Shown here in pieces: positions 8,847-19,390 of a DNA stretch of 64,000 bases. Position 1 is the first letter of the stretch, and each line of letters begins with the position of its first letter. Position numbers and translations under genes: made by a program. The notes beneath the pieces are model-generated. The model saw nothing but the letters and a program-made list of their open reading frames with translations. It did no database searches and had not been told where the DNA came from. The stretch comes from Mycobacterium genavense ATCC 51234 (lineage in GTDB: Bacteria; Actinomycetota; Actinomycetes; Mycobacteriales; Mycobacteriaceae). The stretch lies in contig NZ_JAGZ01000003.1 in the NCBI RefSeq assembly GCF_000526915.1, positions 248,001 through 312,000 of the forward strand, written 5' to 3'.

Positions 8847-10559
8847 ATGGACGTGACTACAACGTCGACTCGATTCGGGCCGCCCGTGCGGCACAGCCTC
8901 GCCGAGGCCGGCGTCAACGCCGCGGGCCGGCTGCTGGGTCTGCGGCCGGCCACCACCGGCTACACCGTGCACCGCGTCGACGTCCCGATGCGCGACGGGG
9001 TGCGACTGGTCGCCGATCACTACGCGCCGGCCACGTCTGACCCGGCCGGCACCGTGCTGGTGCGCGGACCCTACGGCCGCGGATTTCCGTTCGCGCTGCT
9101 GTTCGCCCGGCCCTACGCCGCGCGCGGCTACCACGTCGTCCTGCAGAGCGTGCGTGGCACGTTCGGGTCCGGCGGTGCCTTCGAGCCGATGATCAACGAG
9201 GCCACCGACGGCGCCGACACCGTCACATGGCTGGTCGAGCAGCCCTGGTTCACCGGCCGCTTCGCCACCATCGGGCCGTCGTACCTGGGATTCACCCAGT
9301 GGGCGATATTGCAGGATCCGCCGCCGCAGCTGGCCGCGGCCGTGATCACCGCGGGGCCGCACGATTTCGCGGAGTCGGTGTACGGCACCGGGTCGTTCGC
9401 GGTCAGCGACTTTCTGGGCTGGAGCGACCTCGTCGCACATCAGGAAGACCCGCTCCGGCTTAAGTCCGGCATCCGGCAGATGCGGACACCGCGGCGCATC
9501 GCGGCCACGGTCGCCGGGGCGCCGTTCGGCGCGGCGGCCCGGCGAATGCTGGGCAGCGGGGCACCGTGGTTCGAGTCGTGGGTGGAAAACCCCGACCCAC
9601 AGCACCCCTTCTGGGAGCGGCTGCGGTTCGGCTCGTCGCTGGACCGCGTGCAGGTGCCGGTGTTGTTGCTGGGCGGCTGGCAGGACGTCTTCGTGCGGCA
9701 GACCATGCAGCAGTACCGGCAGCTGCGCGGGCGCGGTGTCGACGTCGCGCTGACGATCGGCCCGTGGACCCACACCGAGCTGCTCACCAAGGGCCTGAGA
9801 ACCAGCCTGCGCGAATCCCTGGACTGGCTGGACACCTATCTGGCGGGCGCCGCGGCGAGCAGCCGCCCCAGCCGGGTTCGCGTCTGTGTGACCGGCCAGG
9901 GCTGGCGCAACCTGCCCGACTGGCCGCCGGCCACCGCGCAGCGCGCCCTGTACCTGCGGCCGGGCCGCTATCTGGACGACACGCCGCCCACCGACCTGCC
10001 GAAGCTACCGCCGGCGACATTCCGGTACGACCCCGCCGACCCGACGCCGACGATCGGCGGCGGGTTGCTGTCCCCGATCGGCGGCTACCGCGACGACAGC
10101 CGCCTCGCGCTGCGCGACGACGTGCTGACCTTCGACAGTGCGACGCTGCTGCACGATCTGTGCGTGTACGGCAGCCCGGTCGTCGAGCTGGCGCACCGCT
10201 CGGACAATCCGAACGTCGACCTGTTCGTCCGGGTGAGCGAGGTCGACGCGAAGGGCCGCTCGCGCAACGTCAGCGACGGCTACCGGCGGCTGGGCGTGCC
10301 GAGCAAGACCGTCACGATCGAACTCGACCCGATCGCGCACCGATTCCGCGCCGGCTCGCGGATCCGGCTGCTGATCACCGGCAGCTGGTCGCCCCGCTAC
10401 GCGCGCAACCCGGGCACCGGTGAGCCGACGCTGACGGCACGCCATATCAAGCCGGCCACTCACGCCATCGCCTACGGGCGTTCCCGGCTACTGATTGCGG
10501 TCGGTCCGTCCGACCTGTCATCCAACGGCATCGCGGACCCGGGCGGCGACGTCGGCTAG
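8847..10559 (+). CDS. CocE/NonD-family alpha/beta hydrolase (Rv2800-like)
   Basis: 570 residues. The N-terminal domain (about 45-330) is an X-Pro dipeptidyl-peptidase/CocE alpha/beta hydrolase: VPMRDGVRLVADHY, nucleophile Ser145 in GPSYLG, an Asp in LGGWQDVF and a His in GPWTHTE. The C-terminal half is the beta-jelly-roll domain typical of this family (VELAHRSDNPNVDLFVRVSEVD, SRIRLLITGSWSPRY). It should hydrolyse esters or amides; no substrate is evident. TAATCT at 8840-8845 lies 1 nt before the ATG. The 3' end overlaps the convergent DUF1802 gene by 42 bp. Confidence 0.88.
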   Translation: MDVTTTSTRFGPPVRHSLAEAGVNAAGRLLGLRPATTGYTVHRVDVPMRDGVRLVADHYAPATSDPAGTVLVRGPYGRGFPFALLFARPYAARGYHVVLQSVRGTFGSGGAFEPMINEATDGADTVTWLVEQPWFTGRFATIGPSYLGFTQWAILQDPPPQLAAAVITAGPHDFAESVYGTGSFAVSDFLGWSDLVAHQEDPLRLKSGIRQMRTPRRIAATVAGAPFGAAARRMLGSGAPWFESWVENPDPQHPFWERLRFGSSLDRVQVPVLLLGGWQDVFVRQTMQQYRQLRGRGVDVALTIGPWTHTELLTKGLRTSLRESLDWLDTYLAGAAASSRPSRVRVCVTGQGWRNLPDWPPATAQRALYLRPGRYLDDTPPTDLPKLPPATFRYDPADPTPTIGGGLLSPIGGYRDDSRLALRDDVLTFDSATLLHDLCVYGSPVVELAHRSDNPNVDLFVRVSEVDAKGRSRNVSDGYRRLGVPSKTVTIELDPIAHRFRAGSRIRLLITGSWSPRYARNPGTGEPTLTARHIKPATHAIAYGRSRLLIAVGPSDLSSNGIADPGGDVG

Positions 10560-11078
10560 CACGGCTTGGTCGTGAATCGGCGTCCCTACCGCGGGCCGGG
10601 TGGGTAGCTGCACCCAGCTGGTGCAACCGCCGTACTCCGGCGTGCGGGTCAGCGGTATCGGCTCGACCAGTGGACTCACCGACACCACCAGCGCGGCCAG
10701 TTTGTGTTTGGGCCGGAAGTCGAGCCGGTCGGCGCGTATCGACTCGGCGGTCCAGATGTGCAAATCCTCGATCTCGCCGAGCCGCTCGGGCCGGTTAACC
10801 GACAGTGCCGCAACCACTTTGGCCGACGCGCGAATCACCAGCCGATCCTCGGTGCTGTCGGCCGCCGCCGCGGCCAGCAGGTCGCGATGCTCGGGCCGGA
10901 CCCGCTCGGCGTGGCTGTGCGCGACGGTCGGGAACAACAGGAACTCACCGGCTGCCACGTCGAATCGTTTCTCGCCGATGCCGCCCTTGCGCAACAGCAG
11001 GTACTGGCGGCCCTGCAGCAGCGCATGCACGGCCGCGCTCCACTCCTTGAGCGCGGGAGTCGTTGCGGTCAGCGTCAT
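10518..11078 (-). CDS. DUF1802 family protein
   Basis: 186 residues. The start MTLTATTPALKEWSAAVHALLQGRQ followed by LLLRKGGIGE is the DUF1802 signature, with a later EDLHIWTAE. The fold and role are unknown. Its ATG overlaps the stop of the DUF2277 gene upstream (ATGA), so the pair is translationally coupled. Its last 42 bp run antisense through the end of the hydrolase gene, which may limit expression of both. Confidence 0.75.
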   Translation of the reverse strand: MTLTATTPALKEWSAAVHALLQGRQYLLLRKGGIGEKRFDVAAGEFLLFPTVAHSHAERVRPEHRDLLAAAAADSTEDRLVIRASAKVVAALSVNRPERLGEIEDLHIWTAESIRADRLDFRPKHKLAALVVSVSPLVEPIPLTRTPEYGGCTSWVQLPTRPAVGTPIHDQAVLADVAARVRDAVG

Positions 11079-11344
11079 TTCGCGGCGGCGAGGCGGGCGA
11101 CGACCTCGGGCCGGCGCAGCGGCGGGACGGTCTTGGGCGGTTGGCGACGCGGGGGCAGGGACTCCAGCAATCGCGTCGTCGTCCGCGTGACCTCGGCGAC
11201 GTCGGCCTCGAACGCGTCGACGTTGGCCGCCGACGGGTGCGTTATGCCGCTGACTTTGCGCACATACTGGCGCGCCGCCGCGGCGATCTCCTCAGCCGTG
11301 GCCGCGGGCTGCAAACCGCGCAGTTCGGTGATGTTCCGGCACAT
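11075..11344 (-). CDS. DUF2277 family small protein
   Basis: 89 residues. It begins MCRNITELRGLQPAATAEEIAAAARQYVRKVSGI, which matches the DUF2277 family, usually about 80-95 residues, with conserved MCRNI and VRKVSG motifs. The C-terminal half is Arg/Pro rich (RRQPPKTVPPLRRPEV). The function is unknown. It is the first gene of a two-gene coupled unit with the DUF1802 protein. Confidence 0.8.
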   Translation of the reverse strand: MCRNITELRGLQPAATAEEIAAAARQYVRKVSGITHPSAANVDAFEADVAEVTRTTTRLLESLPPRRQPPKTVPPLRRPEVVARLAAAK

Positions 11345-11388
11345 CCTTCAACGATAGGCGGGGTCCGGCTGCGAGCCCAGGCGGTGGG

Positions 11389-12318
11389 CTAACCCTTGAG
11401 CAGCTCGGCGACGTGGGCTGCGACGGAATCCGCCAGTCCCTGAAGGTCGTACCCGCCCTCCAGCACCGCCACCAGCCGCCCGTCACAAAGCCTTTCGGCC
11501 GAGTTCATCAACTCGCGGGTCACCCAGCCGAAGTCGTCGGCCGTCATCGTCAACGAGCCAAGAGGGTCGCGTTCGTGCGCGTCGAATCCCGCGGACACCA
11601 GTATGAACTCCGGAGCGAACCGGTCCAGCGCGGGCAGTATTCGTTGCTGGAAGGCCTCGCGTAGCTCGGCCCCGCCGTCGCCCGGCTTCAGCGGCGAGTT
11701 GAAAATATTACCGACCCCGGTTTCGGCCACCGCACCGGTGCCGGGAAACAGCGGCATCTGATGGGTGGACGCGTACAGCACGTCGGGATCGGAGTAGAAG
11801 ATCTGTTGAGTGCCGTTGCCGTGGTGAACGTCGAGATCGACGATCGCGACCCGCGTCAGCCCGTACTTCCGCTGCGCATACCGCGCTCCGATGCTGATGT
11901 TGTTGAACAAGCAAAAGCCCATCGCTCGTTCGGTTTCGGCGTGGTGGCCCGGCGGCCGGCAGGCCACGAAAGCATTCTGGGCCTGCCCGGTCAGCACGCT
12001 GTCGATCGCCTGCAGCGTGCCGCCGACCCCGCGCAGGGCCACCGTCCACGTCGACGGCTCCATCATGGTGTCGCCGCCGTCCAGGTAGACATAACCCTGC
12101 TCCGGGCAGGCGGCCTCGAGGTCGTCGACGTAGCGGTTCGAATGCACATAGCGGGCCGCCGCCAGGTCCGCCGGCTCGGCGTGCTCGCGCACCAGCGAGT
12201 CGAACTGCGGCTGACCGAGCACGGCTTCCACCACGCGGTAGCGGTCCGGCCGCTCCGGATGGCCGGCCGCGGTCTTGTGGTCGGCGAAACTGGGATGGTG
12301 CAGCAGCAGGGTGGACAT
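11389..12318 (-). CDS. Histone-deacetylase-like (AcuC/HDAC family) zinc amidohydrolase
   Basis: 309 residues from the ATG at 12318, which has AAAGAGG about 8 nt upstream. HDAC-fold motifs appear in order: HPERPDRY, PPGHHAETERAMGFC (active-site His pair), VDLDVHHGNGTQ (zinc Asp/His) and LVSAGFDAHERDP (zinc Asp). Bacterial members deacetylate acetyl-lysine proteins, acetylpolyamines or similar amides; which one applies here is not shown. It is divergent from the hyi-glxR-gcl operon, sharing a 284-bp intergenic region with it. Confidence 0.88.
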   Translation of the reverse strand: MSTLLLHHPSFADHKTAAGHPERPDRYRVVEAVLGQPQFDSLVREHAEPADLAAARYVHSNRYVDDLEAACPEQGYVYLDGGDTMMEPSTWTVALRGVGGTLQAIDSVLTGQAQNAFVACRPPGHHAETERAMGFCLFNNISIGARYAQRKYGLTRVAIVDLDVHHGNGTQQIFYSDPDVLYASTHQMPLFPGTGAVAETGVGNIFNSPLKPGDGGAELREAFQQRILPALDRFAPEFILVSAGFDAHERDPLGSLTMTADDFGWVTRELMNSAERLCDGRLVAVLEGGYDLQGLADSVAAHVAELLKG

Positions 12319-12578
12319 CGCGGCGGACCTCTTTCCAGGATCGTGGGCTACCCGGTTGCAGTATCGCCAAGGCACCGATCGATTTTCGCTATCAGTCGGT
12401 GCTTGCGCGGACCAGCCGCACGGGCGCCCAAGCGCATCATATGGCTGCCAAAACCAGGGTGCGCGACGGTCGTCGAAAGCGCCTGTCAAGGCTGACAATT
12501 CGGGTTGTACGAGCACGGCCGATTCTTGACGGGTATTGCGGATATCGCCTTGACTCGTTTCGTATTTCGATGCGGGCA

Positions 12579-12593
12579 TTCCGCGATACGGAA
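12579..12593 (+). promoter_or_regulatory. IclR-like palindrome overlapping the hyi ribosome-binding region
   Basis: TTCCG-CGATA-CGGAA is a perfect 5-bp-arm palindrome ending 9 nt before the hyi ATG at 12603. IclR-family repressors of glyoxylate and allantoin operons often bind TTCC/GGAA dyads. The ribosome-binding GGAAAGG (12590-12596) overlaps the right arm. This is inferred from pattern and context; the adjacent IclR gene is only a remnant. Confidence 0.4.
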
Positions 12594-12602
12594 AGGTCAG
12601 CG

Positions 12603-13463
12603 ATGGTCGGTGCGACGTATGCGGTGAACTGCTCGATCCTTTTCACCGACCTGCCCGTGCTGGACCGGCCGGGCGCGGCTCGCGCGGCCGGCTTCGAGGC
12701 GGTGGAGTTCTGGTGGCCGTTCGCCGAGGCAACGCCCCCGGAGCCGGACGTCAAGGCATTCGTCCGCGCCATCGAACAGGCGGGTGTGCAACTGTCCGGA
12801 CTGAACTTCTTCGCCGGAAACATGGCCGGCAGCGACCGCGGAATCCTGTTAGACCCCACGCTGACAACCCAGTTTCGCGACAATGTGCACGTCGCCATCG
12901 ATATCGCCGAAAGGCTGGGCACCCGGGCGTTGAACGCCTTGTACGGCAACCGCATCGACGGCATCGCGGCGGCGGTGCAGGACGAGGTCGCGGCGAAGAA
13001 TCTTGGCTACGCGGCGCAAGCCGCCGAGCGCATCGGCGCGACGGTGCTCATCGAGGCGGTCAGCGGTGCGCCGCGCTACCCCCTCGAGACGGCGGCCGAC
13101 GCCATTCGCGTTATCGACCGCGTGCGGGCGCAGTCGGGTGCCACCAATCTGCGGCTGTTGGCGGACGTGTATCACCTGTATGTCAACGACGACGATGTGA
13201 CCGAGGCCCTGCTGTCCAACTACGAACGGTTCGGGCACGTTCAGGTCGCCGATGCCCCCGGGCGCGGGGAGCCGGGCACCGGTGAGGTCCCGCTTGGCGA
13301 CTATCTCGCCATCCTGCTGGAACGTGACTACAGCGGCTACATCGGTTTGGAGTACCGGGCTTCTCGGCCCGACACGTTCGATTGGCTGCCGCGCGACGAA
13401 CGAGGACGCGGCGGTGTCAACGTCGAATCCCTGAGAACACCGACAGGAACGAGAAACCAGTGA
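12603..13463 (+). CDS. hyi: Hydroxypyruvate isomerase
   Basis: 286 residues of the xylose-isomerase-like TIM barrel. Residues near the N-terminus read NCSILFTDLPVLDRPGAARAAGFEAVEFWWPF, typical of Hyi, with conserved acidic and His metal/substrate residues in LIEAVSG, LLADVYHLYVN, GHVQVADAPGRGEPGTGEV and YIGLEYR. It interconverts hydroxypyruvate and tartronate semialdehyde in glyoxylate use. The stop overlaps the glxR GTG (GTGA). This operon is not at the corresponding M. tuberculosis locus, so it is part of an accessory block. Confidence 0.92.
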   Translation: MVGATYAVNCSILFTDLPVLDRPGAARAAGFEAVEFWWPFAEATPPEPDVKAFVRAIEQAGVQLSGLNFFAGNMAGSDRGILLDPTLTTQFRDNVHVAIDIAERLGTRALNALYGNRIDGIAAAVQDEVAAKNLGYAAQAAERIGATVLIEAVSGAPRYPLETAADAIRVIDRVRAQSGATNLRLLADVYHLYVNDDDVTEALLSNYERFGHVQVADAPGRGEPGTGEVPLGDYLAILLERDYSGYIGLEYRASRPDTFDWLPRDERGRGGVNVESLRTPTGTRNQ

Positions 13464-14353
13464 GCACGATCGGCTTTATCGGCCTGGGCATCATGGGCAA
13501 CCCGATGGCCTGCCACCTCGCCCGAGCCGGCCACACCGTCGTCGGTTACAACCGCTCGCCGGGTCGCGCCGCGGAGCTGATCGAAGCCGGTGGGACAGAG
13601 GCTAACTCGATCGCCGAGGCGGTGAAGGATGCCGACGTGGTGGCCGTGATGGTGCCCGACTCCCCCGACGTGCAAAACGTGTTGCTCTCGGAGGACGGTG
13701 TTTTCGCCCACGCTCAACCCTCGACGCTGGTGATCGACTTCTCTTCGATCCGCCCCGACGTCACCGTCGAGCTGGCCAGGGAGGCCGCCCAGCGCGGCCT
13801 GCGTCTGATCGACGCCCCGGTGTCCGGCGGTGAGCCCGGCGCCATGAACGCAACGCTGTCGATCATGGTCGGCGCGGCGGACGCCCACTTCGCCGCCGCC
13901 AAACCGATTCTCGAGAGCGTCGGCAAGACCATCGTCCATGTCGGCGGCAACGGCGCGGGGCAAACGGTCAAGGCCGCCAACCAGCTGATCGTCGCCGGCA
14001 ACATCAAGTTGCTGGCCGAGGCGATCACGTTCCTGCGCGCCTACGGTGTCGACCTGGACGCGGCGGTCAAGGTGCTGGGCGGAGGGCTGGCCGGCTCGGC
14101 GGTGCTCGACCAGAAGGCGCCGAAGATGCTGGGCCGCAACTTCGATCCGGGTTTCCGGATCCAGCTGCACCACAAAGACCTGGGCATCGTCACCAGCGCG
14201 GCGCGCGAAGCCGGCGTGGTCATCCCGCTCGGGGCCGTCGTCGCGCAGTTGATGGCCTCCGCCGTGACCAACGGGGACGGCGCCCTGGACCACTCCGGCC
14301 TGCTGCGCGGTGTCGAGCGCCTCTCCGGAGCCAACCGTGGCGAGATCCAATGA
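13460..14353 (+). CDS. glxR: 2-hydroxy-3-oxopropionate (tartronate semialdehyde) reductase
   Basis: 297 residues of the 3-hydroxyisobutyrate-dehydrogenase family from the GTG at 13460. The NAD(P)-binding Rossmann motif is [21 protein letters not shown]. The substrate signature is [21 protein letters not shown], and the catalytic Lys lies in [15 protein letters not shown]. It reduces tartronate semialdehyde to D-glycerate, the third step of the glyoxylate (glycerate) pathway. It overlaps hyi upstream and gcl downstream by 4 bp each, so all three are translated as a coupled unit. Confidence 0.94.
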   Translation: MSTIGFIGLGIMGNPMACHLARAGHTVVGYNRSPGRAAELIEAGGTEANSIAEAVKDADVVAVMVPDSPDVQNVLLSEDGVFAHAQPSTLVIDFSSIRPDVTVELAREAAQRGLRLIDAPVSGGEPGAMNATLSIMVGAADAHFAAAKPILESVGKTIVHVGGNGAGQTVKAANQLIVAGNIKLLAEAITFLRAYGVDLDAAVKVLGGGLAGSAVLDQKAPKMLGRNFDPGFRIQLHHKDLGIVTSAAREAGVVIPLGAVVAQLMASAVTNGDGALDHSGLLRGVERLSGANRGEIQ

Positions 14354-16143
14354 CGCGTATGCGTACCGTCGACGCGGCCGTCAGGATCCTGGAAATCGAG
14401 GGCGCCACACAGGCTTTCGGGTTACCCGGCGCCGCCATCAACCCGTTCTACTCGGCGATGCGCGCCCACGGCGGAATCCGGCATCTGCTGGCCCGCCACG
14501 TCGAGGGCGCCAGCCACATGGCCGAGGGCTACACCCGCGCCGCGCCGGGCAACATCGGGGTGTGCATCGGCACCTCGGGACCGGCGGGCACCGACATGGT
14601 GACCGGATTGTATTCGGCCAGCGCCGATTCCATTCCCATCCTGGCCATCACGGGCCAGGCCCCCGTCGACAAGCTGCACAAGGAGGACTTTCAGGCCGTC
14701 GACATCGCCGCGATCGCCGCCCCGGTGACGAAAATGGCGATGACGGTTCGCGAAGCCGGGCAAGCCCCCGGTGCCTTCGCCAAGGCGTTTCACCTGATGC
14801 GCTCGGGGCGACCCGGCCCCGTCCTGATCGACCTGCCCATCGACGTGCAGCTGGCCGAAATCGACTTTGACCCGGCGGCTTACGCGCCGCTGCCGATCTA
14901 CAAACCCGTGGCCACTCCCACGCAGATCGCCAAGGCACTCGACATGCTGTGCAGCGCGCGGCACCCGCTGATCATCGCCGGCGGCGGCATCATCAACGCC
15001 GACGCCGCCGAACTGCTCGTCGAGCTCGCCGAGGTGCTCAATGTCCCGGTGGTGCCGACGCTGATGGGCTGGGGCACCATTCCCGACGACCACCGGCTGG
15101 CCGCCGGCATGGTCGGGTTGCAGACCGCCCACCGGTACGGCAACGCCACGCTGCTCGAGTCGGATGTCGTGCTGGGCATCGGCAACCGGTGGGCCAACCG
15201 CCACACCGGTGGACTCGACACCTACCGGCGAGGTCGCCGCTTTGTCCACATCGACATCGAACCCACCCAGATCGGCCGGGTCTTCGCCCCGGATCTCGGC
15301 ATCGTCTCCGACGCCAAGGCGGCCCTGGAACTCCTGGTCGCCGCGGCATCCCAGCGGCGCGCCGCGGGCAACCTGCCCGATTGGACGGGCTGGGTGCGCG
15401 ACTGCCAGGAGCGCAAACAGACGATGCACCGCAAGACCCACTTCGACGACATCCCGATCAAACCCCAACGCGTCTACGAGGAGATGAACCGGGCGTTCGG
15501 CCGTAATGCCCGCTATGTCACCGCGATTGGGCTCTCCCAGATCGCCGGCGGGCAATTTCTGCAGGTGTTCAAACCCCGGCACTGGATCAACTGCGGACAG
15601 GCCGGACCGCTGGGATGGACGGTTCCCGCGGCACTCGGCGTGGTCGCCGCCGACCCGAGCGCCACGGTGGTTGGGTTGTCGGGTGATTACGACTTCCAGT
15701 TCCTCATCGAGGAACTCGCCGTCGGCGCGCAATTCAACCTGCCCTACGTGCATGTCGTGGTCAACAACTCCTACCTGGGGCTGATCCGGCAGGCTCAGCT
15801 CACCTTCGACATGGACTACTTCGTTTCGTTGGCCTTCGACAACATCAATGCCCAGGAATCCGGCGACAACGATTTGCCGAAGGGCTACGGTGTCGACCAT
15901 CGCCGGGTGGTAGAAGGATTGGGCTGCAAGGCGATTCAGGTCACCGACCCCGCACTGATCGCGCCGGCACTGGCCCAGGCCCAGCAGCTGGCCCGCGAGC
16001 ACAAAGTGCCCGTGGTGGTCGAGATCTTCCTGGAACGCATCACCAACATCGCGATGGGCACCGACATCGACAAGATCGCCGAGCACAATGAGCTGGCCAC
16101 CACCATCGACGACTCACTCACCGCCGCAGCGCTATTCGACTAG
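14350..16143 (+). CDS. gcl: Glyoxylate carboligase (tartronate-semialdehyde synthase)
   Basis: 597 residues, the length of E. coli Gcl. It has three thiamine-diphosphate enzyme domains: Pyr (1-170), a central FAD-type domain (about 190-350) and PP (about 380-560) with [18 protein letters not shown] and a downstream NN. The ThDP-activating Glu of most family members is Val51 here ([13 protein letters not shown]), the hallmark of glyoxylate carboligase. It condenses two glyoxylates to tartronate semialdehyde and CO2. Its ATG overlaps the glxR stop. Confidence 0.96.
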   Translation: MTRMRTVDAAVRILEIEGATQAFGLPGAAINPFYSAMRAHGGIRHLLARHVEGASHMAEGYTRAAPGNIGVCIGTSGPAGTDMVTGLYSASADSIPILAITGQAPVDKLHKEDFQAVDIAAIAAPVTKMAMTVREAGQAPGAFAKAFHLMRSGRPGPVLIDLPIDVQLAEIDFDPAAYAPLPIYKPVATPTQIAKALDMLCSARHPLIIAGGGIINADAAELLVELAEVLNVPVVPTLMGWGTIPDDHRLAAGMVGLQTAHRYGNATLLESDVVLGIGNRWANRHTGGLDTYRRGRRFVHIDIEPTQIGRVFAPDLGIVSDAKAALELLVAAASQRRAAGNLPDWTGWVRDCQERKQTMHRKTHFDDIPIKPQRVYEEMNRAFGRNARYVTAIGLSQIAGGQFLQVFKPRHWINCGQAGPLGWTVPAALGVVAADPSATVVGLSGDYDFQFLIEELAVGAQFNLPYVHVVVNNSYLGLIRQAQLTFDMDYFVSLAFDNINAQESGDNDLPKGYGVDHRRVVEGLGCKAIQVTDPALIAPALAQAQQLAREHKVPVVVEIFLERITNIAMGTDIDKIAEHNELATTIDDSLTAAALFD

Positions 16144-16187
16144 CCCAGTGACCTGCCCCCGCCGACCGCGCCGGCGGCATCCAATCC

Positions 16188-16375
16188 GTGGAACGCGCGT
16201 TCGGAGCACTAGAGATACTGGCCGCCGTGGGCGAGACGGGCGCGCTCGGCAAGCTGGCCGCTCGCGCGGATCTCCCGCAACCCACGATGCACCGGCTCGC
16301 CCGGACATTGCTTCACATGCGATATCTGCGCCAGCTGCCCAACCGGCCCAATTCGACAACGGCGCCAGCGGCTAG
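16188..16375 (+). pseudogene. IclR-family regulator remnant (helix-turn-helix only)
   Basis: From a GTG at 16188 the frame encodes about 50 residues that look like an IclR N-terminal winged helix: ERAFGALEILAAVGETG, then KLAARADLPQPTMHRLARTLL and MRYLRQLPN. The normal next segment and the whole effector domain are missing, and the three frames run into stops or the start of the enoyl-CoA hydratase. It lies directly after gcl, where an IclR/AllR-type regulator would fit. It is most likely a truncated relic of the operon's own regulator. Confidence 0.6.
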
Positions 16376-16419
16376 GTGCCCGGCCGACCGGTCCATCGCG
16401 ACCCTCTACGGTGATGGGA

Positions 16420-17253
16420 ATGAGCGACGACATTCTGCTGATCACCACCGACGAGCGGGTACGCACCCTGACGCTGAACCGGCCGGAATCGCGCAACGCG
16501 CTGTCCGCCGCGCTGCGGGATCGGTTCTTCGGCGCGCTGACCGAGGCCGAAAGCGACGACGACGTCGACGGCGTGATCCTGACCGGGGCCGATCCGGTGT
16601 TCTGCGCCGGACTCGACCTGAAAGAGCTCGGCGATTCGACGGCGCTGCCCGACATCTCGCCGCGGTGGCCGTCGATGACCAAGCCGGTCATCGGCGCGAT
16701 CAACGGCGCCGCGGTCACCGGCGGGCTGGAGCTGGTGCTGTACTGCGACGTCGTGATCGCGTCGGAACGGGTACGCTTCGCCGACACTCATGCCCGGGTG
16801 GGCCTGCTGCCGACCTGGGGCTTGTCGGTGCGGTTGCCCCAGAAGGTGGGCAGCGGCATGGCCCGGCGCATGAGCCTCACCGGCGATTACCTGTCAGCCG
16901 CCGACGCGCTGCGCGCCGGGCTGGCCACCGAGGTGGTGCCACACGATCAGCTGCTGCCGACCGCGCGTCGAGTGGCCGCGTCGATCGTCGGCAACAACCA
17001 GAACGCGGTGTGGGCGCTGCTGGCCTCCTACCACCGCATCGACGAGTCCCAGACCAGCGAGGGTTTGTGGCTGGAAGCCATGGCGGCCAGGCAATTCCGG
17101 ACCACCGGCGACGACATCGCCGCCAATCGGGAGGCAGTGCTGCAACGCGGACGCGCGCAAGTCCGCTTAATCATTGCGATGTCAGGATTCGCCCCGTTCG
17201 GGCACCAGCAAATGGCCTACCCGGCGCCGCAAATTCATTTCATATGCCATTGA
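16420..17253 (+). CDS. echA16: Enoyl-CoA hydratase/isomerase (EchA16-like) with C-terminal extension
   Basis: 277 residues of the crotonase fold. LTLNRPESRNALSAAL opens the domain, FCAGLDLKEL and GAAVTGGLELVLYCDVV form the oxyanion hole, and FADTHARVGLLPTWG carries the second catalytic region. The start at 16420 is preferred because TACGGT (16407-16412) places a -10 seven nt upstream, implying a leaderless mRNA. Homologues end near RGRAQVR (codon at about 17165). Here the frame runs 28 residues further, ending HFICH, as if one T had been gained in CGC-TTAATC and the natural TAA lost from frame. Confidence 0.85.
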   Translation: MSDDILLITTDERVRTLTLNRPESRNALSAALRDRFFGALTEAESDDDVDGVILTGADPVFCAGLDLKELGDSTALPDISPRWPSMTKPVIGAINGAAVTGGLELVLYCDVVIASERVRFADTHARVGLLPTWGLSVRLPQKVGSGMARRMSLTGDYLSAADALRAGLATEVVPHDQLLPTARRVAASIVGNNQNAVWALLASYHRIDESQTSEGLWLEAMAARQFRTTGDDIAANREAVLQRGRAQVRLIIAMSGFAPFGHQQMAYPAPQIHFICH

Positions 17254-17338
17254 CCTGTATCGCGAAACTTTTGATCGCCAGCAGCGGCAATAGCCAATAC
17301 GATCCCAACAACGGCCCGAAACAATGCAGGAGGAATCG

Positions 17339-19389
<2,051 letters not shown>

Positions 19390-19390
<1 letters not shown>

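Noticed and set aside
8057..8956. In-frame N-terminal extension of pptH to 8956
   Set aside because: It would run antisense through the Rv2799-like gene; homologues start at the GTG pair near 8053.
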